In this document: in pieces, positions 12,656 through 23,479 of the stretch
How positions within the stretch are numbered: the first letter of the stretch is position 1
Layout of the letters: each line of letters opens with the position of its first letter
Assembly (NCBI GenBank): GCA_035236585.1
Contig: CP141126.1
Coordinates: 11,545,001 to 11,609,000 of the forward strand
Reading direction: 5' to 3'
From: Warburgia ugandensis
Taxonomy: Eukaryota > Streptophyta > Magnoliopsida > Canellales > Canellaceae
DNA length: 64,000 bases
Position numbers and translations under genes: made by a program
Notes under the pieces: generated by a model
The model's input: only the letters and a program-made list of their open reading frames with translations
The model's database searches: none
What the model was told of the DNA's origin: nothing

Positions 12656-15600
12656 TGTGACCTGGGTGTTAGAAAAGAATTTTTTAAAAATAAAATTTCA
12701 AAATAAAACTTTCCTGCAGGATTTCTTTTTTCTTTTTAAACATTTGAAATATATATTACTTATTTATTTTTCTCAATTCCACCTTCAACTCGGTATCTCA
12801 TTAAAACCTTTACATATAATAGCAGAAATAAAGCATACTATTATAGGATCTTCCTGGTCACAGTCTAAATAATAAGGAATATAAGTTCAAATCGTAGTTC
12901 AGATATAATATATCAATGTAACCTGTCTTATTACATTTATCTCAAATGTTCATTGTTTCAAAATAATAATTGAAAAGTCTAACTAAATACTTATCTATAC
13001 TTCTGTTCTCTTTATTCTCCTTATTTGAATTCTTCTAGCCAATTGCTTAGTCTTCTCGCGCTCCACTTGAAATGTTTTGTAGGGGTGAGTATAAAGACTT
13101 AATAGGAAAATGTCTAAACCAGCCATTTGAAAACTACGAAAAAAGTATTCGTATAAATTAAGTAGTGCAAACAATTACATGCTCGATTATAAGTATGATA
13201 TAAACATTATGAGACAATTATAGTTTTATAGAAATCTAGTGTTTCTAATAATTTTTAATATATCCTTCAAATCTCATACATACAAGCCCATTAGGACTTT
13301 TATTAAAGAATGATTTATCATAATTTGTTATATCACTGAGTGGTAGCATCCTACCACAAACCCATCTGGGCAATACTCAATATCCTAGAGGGTGACCGAT
13401 ATGTCAATCAATGTCCAATAACTATACGGTATACTATGTACGTAGATGACTCACATCCAATTACTTTCGGCCATAGATACCACATGGGTTACACCAGTCT
13501 TCATGGGGGCACTGGATCACAAGAGAGTAGTCTCCCCACGATACAATACTCTCTACAATAGCCCTCTTAGGGCATGTATCAACTTTTAGAAGTTAGTGGC
13601 CAACTTATCTTCCTTGCATAGCAACCAGAGGGATTTTAGAATTTGTCCCAGGCTAGGATCAACTCTTATGAGTTGCCTAATTTTAGGCTAGGCACAAATC
13701 TTCAAAGTTGCCGAATTTTCGTTTATTATATCATTTTACTTGCTCAATACATCATAATTTCAAATACTAAACTCATCACTTTTCAATTATCTCAGTTGCA
13801 AACCACACTTACTACAAATTTAGAGCCTATGTGCACTTATAGACATCAATTCATGAATCAAAACTTCCAAAACCACATGATGTTAACCAAATCAAAACTC
13901 TGTGGCTATACTTGCAGTGAGCCCTATGAATTGTGTGTGTGCACTATGCCTAGTGCAGTGCGCTATGGCTAGCCTGGTATGATGCACCATGGCCAAGTGT
14001 TGGTTGCGAACTGCCAAGTGCCAGGCCCATGCTACCCATGAGCTACTGCCACAACAGCTACCCATGCTCTAGGTGGACAATGCATCATCTGTGCACTAGG
14101 TGGCTTATGTATGAAGAGTGTGCTAAGCTTTATTTACACCTCCCATGTGACAATGTCATGCATGTTATCCCACCAAAGCTTCATGCAAAACTCTCCTGCA
14201 CTAGGTGTTAATCACATGACCTTATGATATAAATATTGCTAATTATCAAACGCCAATCCTAGCAAGGTGTCTCATATAATTCACAAGGATTTGAATCTAA
14301 AAAATATCAATTAATTTATTAAGGGCCCATGCACATAATCTAAGATGTCAAAACTTTTACCAAGACCCAAGATTTGCCTATGTTGGGCTTCATGCAAAGT
14401 ATCTACGCACTAAGTAGTAATCATGCGGACTAACTAATGCATGTCATGCAGGTTGCCCACATGCTAGATGTTAAGGTGATGTCCAAGTTGTAGATGTCAT
14501 TTATTTATTTATTTTTATCTTTATACCAAGTGTTGTGTATGCAGCCGAGGCACTAGGTATTGCATGCCATAAGCGAGTGTTTGGGTGCTCTGTGAGCTGC
14601 CCAAGCGATAGGTGCCTTAAGTACTACTCATGTACTGGTTGTGCATGACTTAGAACTATGAATTTGGTGAACCATATTTTACTAGTATCCAAAATGGAAT
14701 GCAAAAATCCAGCAGTTGAATTTATAGTAAGAACTGTGATCCTACAACATCATTAGGGAACCAAAATAAGGCATAATCAAAACCGAAATCCAGCATGTAA
14801 GAGCTATTGTTCAAATTCCAATATTATAATGGAAACATGAAGTTTTAAATTAATGCAATTTCCTATCGTGTGCTATACTTGTAAGGCATGTTTATTTATA
14901 AACCGAACCATGCTCCCACCAATTAGTTCCCACTGTCCCACATCATGTTCATGTGGCTTAGCATGGCTTAAAGCCATTTATGAATATCTTTTGACATTTG
15001 TTAAAGAATGATGGTTGAAAGTTTGAAAGTCATCAAATCATTATCAATCAATCATAAACTTCTTTAAGTTATCAACATCATCTACAATCTTCCACCATGT
15101 GTAATGCATCATGCCTAGTAAGACCTATAACCCATAATCCGATTTTAAAATATTATTGTCTAATGCTCATTTTTAGATGATAAACAAGCGTAAAATATTT
15201 CAAAACCAGGCATGCGCTCATGCCTATCAACTATAAGATTAAGATTAAAATCCTAATCAAAGATAGCAATGCAACTATGTGCAGAAACTCATACTTATAA
15301 TATATATTAAGATTGCATGATAAAGCATTATCAGGATGTGGATTAATCACGTATCAAAGTGTTCCAATTCAACCAACGTCTTGATCACATCTTATATGCG
15401 TATTTCAACTATTGCTTGCATAATCGGTGCACAAGTCAATTAACCAAGAGCTCAACAATAGAGGACCCCATACATATACATGGACCATGTGTTTATATTG
15501 ATAACTATGATCTTTAAATTTTTTCATAAAATAAAGAATCATGGGATCAATCACAAAATATAAGATTTTTATTCAAAATCCAACTAGATTAGATAAATTC

Positions 15601-15712
15601 CTATACCCCTACCTTGTAGAGGAAATCATTCTTCTACAATCTTCTTATTCAAAGGAAAAAATGCATAGTGATCCTTGGCGTAGCCTGATTTTCCCATACT
15701 TCTTCTTCTTCT

Positions 15713-15751
<39 letters not shown>

Positions 15752-16165
15752 CTTGTGTTTCATGCATCTTAGCTACGTATCCTTATCCTTTCCCAACTAC
15801 CTAAGTTTCTTTAAGTTCATTGCAGCTGATCTTTGGAGACTTAACTTTAGTTCTAGAATTTTGACTATTCATTCTATAGTCATTAGGGCAATTAACTTTT
15901 TGTTGTCAATTCCATGTAAAGAATATATATGTGTGTGTGTATTGTAAAAATGCAAGTTATTACACTATCTAATTTACAGAAAAAGTTAGAAAAAATGTTA
16001 GTTAAAAACTTTTCATGACTAATCAAATGTCACTTATACTTTACAGCTGTAACTCTTTGCTGAAATTATACTAGCAATAATTTGTTATTGCTAACACTCC
16101 TCTATATATAAATATACCAAAACAAGATTAGATCATTCAAAAGTAGAGCTTGTATAGGTGGGTTT
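12656..16165 (+). repeat. Possible long non-coding LTR-like repeat
   Basis: Starting at TGTGACCTGGGTGTT (12656), this 3.5-kb stretch has the make-up of the 3-kb LTR-like copies elsewhere in the window: the same TGTRAC start, an AT-rich first kilobase, a central GC-richer block (13340-14600), and no coding domain. Clear base-by-base similarity to the other copies is limited, and neither a right end nor a target duplication was found. It may be a diverged relative or unrelated intergenic sequence. Confidence 0.3.
15701..15748 (+). repeat. (CTT)n(CT)n microsatellite
   Basis: TTC/CTT triplets pass into about 15 CT units. A simple repeat inside the possible LTR-like stretch. Confidence 0.85.
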
Positions 16166-16169
16166 TAAA

Positions 16170-16278
16170 AAGGGTAGCCTTGGTGCACAAAGCTCCCACC
16201 TATACGGGGTTCGAGAAAGGAGCGGACCACAAGGGCCTAAAGTACACAGCCTTACTTTACATTTTACAAGAGGCTGTT
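16170..16278 (-). mobile_element. Au-type SINE, 3' half (split copy)
   Basis: The minus strand shows the 3' half of the Au SINE: AACAGCCTCTTGTA, a TAAGGCTGTGTAC block, GCCCTTGTGGTCC, and TTTGTGCACCAAGGCT. It stops inside the ACAGCCTC region at CTGTT, where the element at 16279 begins. The other half resumes at 19172 in the same orientation, so both are one original SINE. Confidence 0.85.
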
Positions 16279-19171
16279 TGTAACACCCCGAGTTTTTAAG
16301 ACATTTAAAAAAAAATACTAATAGCATTTTTAATAAGAGCATTTGGGATCCCATGAGAAAAGTTTTATTTATCATTTTAGTAAAACATCTCTTAAAAACT
16401 CCGGGTGTTAGTTTTCCTTTCTCAAAATGGCATATATATAATTTAAAACATAAATAAATTTTTATGATAATAGATTTAAAACAATACTCGTATCAATCAA
16501 TGTCAAATGAATCGGCACCTTTATTTTGAATCAAATAAATATCCAAAACACAATAATAATATGGCCTAGAGTTTATCCATCATAACATCCTATATAAATG
16601 TCTAACATATGTCTAAACATCTCAATCAAATCCAAAATATAAAGTATACAATCCATAATTAAATTCAAATAATAATCCTGTTTATTAGCTCACATCATTG
16701 TCTAAAATTCTAGGAAAAAGGATCTTCCTCAGCTCTCATGGTTTCTCAACAGCCTTGCCTTTCCTATTATCGCGCTTGAGATTTAAGGCATTGCAAAACA
16801 AAGCAATGCCTCAGCAAGCTATCACTTGTGTAGGTACATAGATAATTAATGTAATAAAATAAAATAAATGAATAACAGTACTGATAAAATAAAAAGTCTA
16901 TCATCTATGAAGATAACAGTATCATAAGTTATGCCAACATAAATGCCAATTTATTCCATATGCGAAAACATGCATTTCACGGAGTTAAAACATGACATGA
17001 ATCAATGTAAATGAGCATATAATAAGAATAAGGGCATCCTAAGGTAATGAGTCCCACAACAACGCACTAATATCACTGATCATGAGTACTCATAGCCAAC
17101 CTCTGAGTGTCGTCACATCCAAGCATACCATCCATAACCATACTCATCATACACGAACACATAATAAGAATATGGGTCATTATGCTGCAGCGACAACCCT
17201 CCATAGGTCTCAACCACCACCGCTCTTCATCGACACCATAACGGGAGACTTAGCGTCTGTCCCAATGGAAAGGCCTAGACCAGTAGTGTGGACTATCCAT
17301 ATTACCAAACCCCTACTGAATGCCATCTATGGGCAGGTGTCTATTATATCACAATATCATCACATCATAATCTCGGAGGGTGGGTGGCCGGCCCTATCCC
17401 TCCTAGCATGACACCCATCGGGTGAGAGCACCCGTCATCAAATATAAAAACACAAAAATCATATGTATATGCTAAAACTCAAGAGCACTCGTAGCTCGCA
17501 ATCCCCAAGACATGTCCCTTATCCTGGCGTTAGCTTATAAAAGGACCAGCTAACAAGCCTCTATTCTTATTTCCATCCAAATCTATGCATTTTGAATATA
17601 TAATAACAAAGAAGTATCTATTTAAGCATAATTAATTAATATCATGCTTATAAAAACATTTGTCATGAGTTTATTCAATAAAAGATTTCAATTTGTAATA
17701 ATCATAATGTAAACAAAGCCTCATGAAATTAACGGCAAATAATAAATACAATTTAAAACACAATCATGCATGATGCTATGTTTATGCATGGTTTTAAAAA
17801 TCAAGGCAAAGCATTAATTGTCGTCACCTACCTCAATGTGAGACCACTTAGCTTGTTAATAATCCCCTTAACTGGTATGTTCAAGTGCAACTGTACATGA
17901 CACATTACTATTTTAAATTTTTTCTAAATTAAAAGTGGTCATTTATAAGTTTTTAACTTAAAACTAGGTCCGCGTCGTTAATACGGTCACAACGCCTCTT
18001 TCGGATAGTGATTTGGACTCCTTTAGCTCCCAAAAATCAAGTTTTAAGTGCATATATACGTAAATGGGGCATGACTAACTACCATAAGGGGTTTGTACTG
18101 GCGGCGCAGGTTTACGCCGGTTTATACCGACGTAAACTGGCATCACGAAGACGCCCGCTACCGAGAAGCACAACGGGGACGCACCGCATGCGTCCTTGGT
18201 ACCGTGACGCACCGACACGCGTCACGGTTGCTAGGACGCTGCGCGTCCCGACTTCCTGAGACAGTGCACATTAGCACTAGGGAGTCGATGCGGTCGCCAC
18301 CGCCGGAGAAGACGACTGGATTCCGGTCTTCTCCGGCAAGCCCACAGGGGTCCAAATCTTGCGATTTTTACGCCGTTTTTCTCAAAATTTCCTCTAGATT
18401 TCATTTATACCCTCCTTTTGCTTTGATTTTTCCAAAAACCATGTTTTTTATGCGATTTTTCCCAAGTTCTTAAAAACTTCCATAGGTACTGGTTTTCACG
18501 TTTTCTGGAGAAACCAACCGTTGGATATCTCCCAAATTTAAAAATTTTATCCCTGGGTCTATCATGCACTAGATGGACAGTCCGATTTGCAAGCAAATGT
18601 GGTGTCATCCATGAAATTATGCTCCAACAGTAGCGTGCATAGGGTTCCTAGGAAAAATGTGGTTTTTCCTAATTTTTAATGTATTTCTATTTATACATCA
18701 TATTTAATAAATAAATATTTAAGGGATTATGACTTACCTTGTCTGGCTGGGCATTGATGGACGTTGCCGGAGTTCCACTTGTCGAAAAACTTGAATTTTT
18801 TCTGAGTTAGGGTTTAGAGTAAAACTCAGTGAAAACGGGTAGGGTGGAGTGTTTTGGTGCCTAGGGGGAGAAAGATATAGGCCTTAAAGTCTAAGGGAAA
18901 GAGAAACTCTAGAAGCGTGTAGAAGAATGGGGGTGCCGTTATCAATTCGGGCCCCTCTGTTTATGTTTCTGTCAAATGACTAAAATACCCCTATAACTTC
19001 AATGTCTCCTAACTCCCTCGTTTGAGCTCTGTTTTCTGCGTTCTTTATGGTGTTGGAATCCTATCGACGAGCACTTTCAAAATTTTAAGTTTTCAGGAAA
19101 AAATTTCATCTATAAATTTTTAATTTAATTTATTTAACAAATTCTTAATTTATACAAAAAATTAAGGATAA
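16279..19171 (+). mobile_element. LTR-like 3-kb repeat family, copy 2 (complete, 2893 bp)
   Basis: The insertion begins TGTAACACCCCGAG and ends AAATTAAGGATAA. It is flanked by CTGTT at 16274-16278 and 19172-19176, a 5-bp target duplication within a split SINE, so both ends are exact. No protein domain is seen. A 5-bp duplication and a TG start point to an LTR element, but the 3' end is AA rather than CA and no second LTR is visible. It is therefore best called a solo LTR or non-autonomous element with non-canonical ends. The GC-rich block at 18080-18330 may hold its regulatory region. Confidence 0.75.
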
Positions 19172-19244
19172 CTGTTCCCATGCCTTGAACTTGTGAGCTA
19201 TAGGTCACATGATAACAACTTTTACCATTGTCCCAAAGCTCCCC
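19172..19244 (-). mobile_element. Au-type SINE, 5' half (split copy)
   Basis: The minus strand shows the SINE head: GGGGAGCTTTGG, the A-box region CAATGGTAAAAGTTG, TCATGTGACC, and the B-box region AGTTCAAGGCATGGGAACAG. It continues the half at 16170-16278 once the 2.9-kb insertion and the duplicated CTGTT are removed. Confidence 0.85.
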
Positions 19245-20457
19245 TTCAAGTGAGTTCTAAAGAAGGAAAAGACAAGGCGGACCTTATGATCACTCTCGTG
19301 AGGTACATGCCAATAATATAATGTCTTCAAGTGAAGTGGCAGTGTAATTAGAAAGACTAACATTTTTATTTTTTCACTTTTCTAATAATTTTTACACCAG
19401 CCACGTCACCATGTGCCCTCCAAGCAGGTCTCTTGTAAGAAACCTCATCGGTGGGGACATGAGGTAGCACCAACCCGCATCTAGAATCATCCATTTTCTA
19501 AGCCATTCTTTATTTAAGGTAAATCTTCTAGAGTTAAGGAGTGACCGAGTCTTGCGAGACAGGACACAGGGTGATGTACAGCTGCCCATTTTTCCCACGA
19601 TTTTTGGTCTACATTTAGTCCATCAAACCCATTCATCCGACTTATCTGATTCTCAACATCATATATACTAAATATTAGCGAATGATTCTACCATCAAAAC
19701 ATATCTTTTTCTACGACAAAATGCACAATTTCAGATTCCAAACTCATCTAATTCATACTGTTTTAGGATTAGTAGTCATCCATGGTAAGACAAATCATTT
19801 GGATAGGTCTCCTCAACTAAAATTAAGGCTCATGATCAAAGTTAAATGTGTGAATTTAGCTCTTTGTAGGAAATCTCTTTGCCATCATTCATGTCTTCCT
19901 ATTTCCACCAAGCATCATGTATAAAATTATTCTTATATTATAATCTTAAACTACTAGTTAAATAAGTGAGTTTACAATGACTAATAAAAAGAATAAGAGA
20001 CATATATATACACACACACTAGAAATTACTGGTAGAGGATGTATTCACTATGAATTACAGAGAAAACCATTAAAAACTAAAAAATAAGGGCAAGGTATAT
20101 TAAAATAGTGTTACACGACAAAATTTAAAAGTTTTAAATTTACTCATTTTACTTTTAAAGTAGTAAGAACCCAATTGATTATTATTTTCACAGAAGTAAG
20201 TCCCACTTGAACTAGTGGTATGGAATTATTTTGTCATATAACACCTTGCCATTTATCTTTCTCTTCCTTTGTTTTAGCATTTAAAGGTTCTTTCTCTCTA
20301 ATTTATAATTGAATACATTCTCTACTAGCGATCTAAGACCTTTCTCTCTCTCTCTTTCCATATATATGTTATCAATTTTCAAGACAAATCTAAGTATCCT
20401 AATATTCTAAACTTACATTATTTGTTGAATAAGATGATCTTGTAAGAATAATCACTC
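19245..20457. other. Intergenic, no gene recognised
   Basis: AT-rich sequence with only short frames. No splice-linked coding signal, RNA gene or named repeat could be supported. Confidence 0.4.
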
Positions 20458-20712
20458 TTTTATTTTTCTCCAAATTTTCTTATTTTTTCTTATATAAAAG
20501 GATAACTTAGTGTACTAAGCTTCTACATATGCAAGGTCTAGGAAGGACATGACACAAATAATTTATAACACGCAACCTTACCTTGCATTTTGAATGTACA
20601 TATTTACTAACCTGTCCTTCTTAGACCTTGCATATGCAGAAGCTTAGTATACTAAGTTATCCTTTTTTAATATATATAATAAAAAATAAGGAAATTTGAA
20701 GAAAAATAAAAA
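20458..20712. repeat. Foldback built on a SINE tail
   Basis: Left arm about 20458-20549 and right arm about 20613-20712 are reverse complements with a few mismatches and small indels, separated by a loop of about 63 nt. Shared core: AAGGATAACTTAG, TACTAAGCTTCT and CATATGCAAGGTCTA. The left arm plus loop read as the 3' half of an Au SINE on the minus strand (AAGCTTC...CCTTACCTTGCATTTTG). The right arm is an inverted copy of the SINE end plus its flank. Such a structure may arise by inverted duplication and could yield a long hairpin RNA. Confidence 0.7.
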
Positions 20713-20965
20713 TAAAAATAAATATCGTTCGCTGACTTTAGCTAGTGGTGTAAATTTATCTTTTACAGCGAGAGAACAACGGGATTGGCCTGATACACAT
20801 CATCCCATTCATCGGAAGATAAAAGAGAGCAACAAAAGAATTCCATTTCATTCAAAGGGCGAAAACATTTCTATATAATTTACTGTCCCAAATTTCCCAA
20901 ATCCGGATACAATTTTCAGGTCAAACAAAGAAAAGGACCCCAAGCAGAGATCAGAGATTATGGCT

Positions 20966-21401
20966 TCAAGTAAGAACATGGATGGCAAAAGAAATCGTCA
21001 AAGCCAGATGCCCCAGCAACGCCAGAAGATTCCACTCTCTGCAAATAAAACACGAGAAAAGTCCATCAGCAAGAGCCAACACCAAAACTCGATTCGATTT
21101 GACCAACGTAAATGAGGATAAATCAATAAACAGAGTAAGGACAAGGATTTACCCGATCCGCAACCTGTTGTCAGGATTACCCGTTGAGTATCCCTGGAAG
21201 TAGAAAAATCGAGTAATCACATAAAAGAGACCAAACCCCACGGAGATCCAAGGGTGCTGGATGCCTCCAAGCAACAACAGCACGAAGAAAATCGGCATCA
21301 TCTCCAGCGAATTCTGATGCCCTCTCTGTTCAAACCCAGAAACAGAACAAATCCATCTCAGATCCCAGAAACAGAACAAACCCATCTCAGATCTAGTCAC
21401 C

Positions 21402-21454
<53 letters not shown>

Positions 21455-21770
21455 AAATCCAAACATCTGTTTGTTAGGGGCGGACCTGGACACAGTTGAA
21501 CATATTGGCTTCTGGGTTTTCAGATTCTACGGCATAGAGAGTCGGATAAGGGACGTTATACCTGCAATTCAAACGTAAAGCAGAAAAATCAATCAGCGGG
21601 TCTTGATGATTCGTTTACCTTAGAACTCTAACCGGAGACAAATTCAGTGTGGAAATTTACTTTTTCCTGGCCATGTAAACCATCGACAACATGTATGTGT
21701 TGAGGATGACATACAAGACAAGCACCAGCACCACCCATCCGAACTCTTTGTGGATCGAAATGTTAGTCAT
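20966..21770 (-). CDS. MGST3: Microsomal glutathione S-transferase 3-like (MAPEG), copy A
   Basis: Four exons on the minus strand with GT-AG borders: 21661-21770, 21486-21561, 21153-21325 and 20966-21038. The total is 432 nt, giving 143 aa, the usual plant MGST3 length. The start (MTNISIHKEFGW) is the first ATG of exon 1. The MAPEG signature FNCVQRGHQNSLE is at residues 58-70. Four hydrophobic segments lie near residues 12-34, 71-90, 95-113 and 122-140, fitting a small ER-membrane protein. The family uses glutathione in transferase or peroxidase reactions on lipid-soluble electrophiles and lipid hydroperoxides. Differences from copy B include the N-terminus and GEWNLL in place of GKFSSL near the last membrane segment. 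Intron 2 holds an AG microsatellite. All splice sites look intact, so a working gene is likely. Confidence 0.92.
21405..21450 (+). repeat. (AG)23 microsatellite in MGST3-A intron 2
   Basis: A pure AG run, which is CT in the sense of the gene, between exons 3 and 2 of the MGST3 gene. It lies about 35 bp inside the donor side of intron 2, which is only 160 bp long, so length changes alter a sizeable part of the intron. Confidence 0.9.
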
Positions 21771-22249
21771 TTCTTCTCTTCTTAGAACAAGCGATGCAAG
21801 TCGGCCGTCTCTCTGCACTTGAATTTCTCTCCACTGGATAACCACCTCGCTGGCTCGTCTGCCTCATTTTATATTGGTTATTGGGCATTTAACAGGGTAA
21901 AGATGATATTCAGACCCCCTTCTTTTCCAATTCGCACCCCTGGAATCGTGGCTTCGAATGTGAAACAGCAGAACTTAGAAAATAAGGAAAAGAGGCCGTT
22001 CCCACGTTTTCCGCTTCCCTTCCTTTCAAGTCAGAGAAGATCGGATGGGTTTTGCTCGAAGGACTTGTTCTTTAGAGCGTCTAGAAGCAAAATCTGTGGC
22101 TCACCGAATTTGACTAGTTATCGGTTGAGTCAACTTAAATAAAGTAAATGCTTCTTGGAAGCTAGCCCATGGCGTGTGGTTGAGCATGTCGAACATTTTA
22201 TCCACTTTTCCCACTTTAGCCAGCTCTGAAACCTATGTATTATGGCTCA
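21771..22249. other. Upstream region of MGST3 copy A
   Basis: This lies 5' of the minus-strand gene and should hold its promoter and leader. No motif can be named with confidence. Confidence 0.4.
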
Positions 22250-22405
22250 AGGGTAGTTTTGGCACAATGGATGAGTTGTTCAATGGGTTCGAGGCGACAT
22301 AAAAATAACCCCTTGCAAAATAAAAGATAAGATTATATACTATAAGCCTTTTGTGTTTCCTCCTCTAAACCTTGTATGCAAGGAAGCTTTGTGCACGGAG
22401 CTGCT
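22250..22405 (+). mobile_element. Au-type SINE, diverged
   Basis: Plus-strand order: TTTTGGCACAATGG (A-box region), GGGTTCGAGGC (B box), AACCCCTTGCA, a degenerate middle, and AAGCTTTGTGCACGGAGCTGC at the 3' end. Strongly diverged, so old. Part of the segment between the two boxes is missing. Confidence 0.7.
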
Positions 22406-22886
22406 CAATAATCAATGGGTATATCGTGGGATGATCTTTCACAGTATTTACTTCAAGATTTCCGGTGTCTTGTTCTTCCGAGGAGAATCTTACTGCCTGT
22501 TAATCAGAAAAGAAGAATGAGGGAATTCAACACCACAAAATGATCTCGCTAATGTAGAACATCTGGAAAGTAAAGGTTGCTTCAGAAATGTTTGTTGCGG
22601 GGATCATTTGAATGAAGGTCATCTACGTTCATAAGAAAGGAATTTGTTGCGGGATAAGTATTTTGAAGCAGCTGATAAAAGTAAACTAGGATCAAATCCA
22701 GATCTAAAGCAAGAACCGATCCCAATAAATATTCTGAATCTGAAGGTTTTCTCTTTGTTTTCTGTTTCCAAGTCAAAGCGTGTCTCATCTGATTTCCTAT
22801 GAATATTAAACTAGAAGTGGAGATCATGATCCTTCTTTGCTCTAAACAGCCCATTTTTGTCAATCAGATGCCTAACAGTTGAAATG
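22406..22886. other. Intergenic, no gene recognised
   Basis: No open frame with recognisable content on either strand and no repeat that could be named. Confidence 0.4.
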
Positions 22887-22996
22887 AGGGACTAAATGAA
22901 GCCATGGAACTTAATAGAGGGGAATGGAGGAATAAGATTTATGTGACCGACTCCTAATTGGAATAAGGTCTTGATGATGATGGTGATGACAATGAT
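22887..22996 (+). mobile_element. RTE-type LINE, very short 3' end
   Basis: GGGACTAAATGAAGCCATGG, then the ATGGAGGAATAAGATT and CGACTCCTAATTGG blocks and a GATGATG-type tail, match the last 100 or so bases of the RTE LINE at 28073-31649. It is severely 5'-truncated, as LINE copies often are. Confidence 0.8.
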
Positions 22997-23179
22997 GCAT
23001 AGCAGTTTAAATCTAATCTGTGTATAAGGCAGTTCTAAGACGAGCAAAGGCCTTTGAGGGAAGTGGCATAAGAAGGAAACTTGGGAGATTTAGGTTTGAA
23101 ATTGCTCATGGGTGGTAAGGTAGCTAGTTGTGGGTGAGATGGCTTGAGTTTAAGGATAGCAATGAGCCGTGTTGGGAGA

Positions 23180-23445
23180 TTGACATTTATCATCTCATCC
23201 CTCACACTACTAATAGTAAGTTGGGGTTAGATGATTTTCATCTCATCTCAAGAACCACTAAGAGTGAATTAGCATGAGATGGTTTTTGTTTACTGTCATC
23301 TCAAGCACCACTCACAGTGAGTTGGGATGAGATGGCTTTCATCTCATCTCATTTCAAGCACCACTAAAAATGAGATGAGGAGACATTACTTCATCTCATG
23401 GATCATCTCAGCTCAAGCACCTCTAACAGTGACATGGCCCAGCCT
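23180..23445. repeat. Cluster of GAGATG/CATCTC palindromic repeats
   Basis: About five degenerate units of roughly 45-60 bp. Each starts with CATCTCATCTCAAG, then CACCACTAA.AGTGAGTT, and ends with GGGATGAGATGG (unit starts near 23193, 23241, 23298, 23341 and 23394). The two ends of a unit are reverse complements, so each can fold. This could be an expanded MITE terminus or a tandem array; I cannot assign a family. Confidence 0.6.
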
Positions 23446-23479
23446 TTCAAGAAAAAAAAGAAGTGATAGGGCCCATGTC

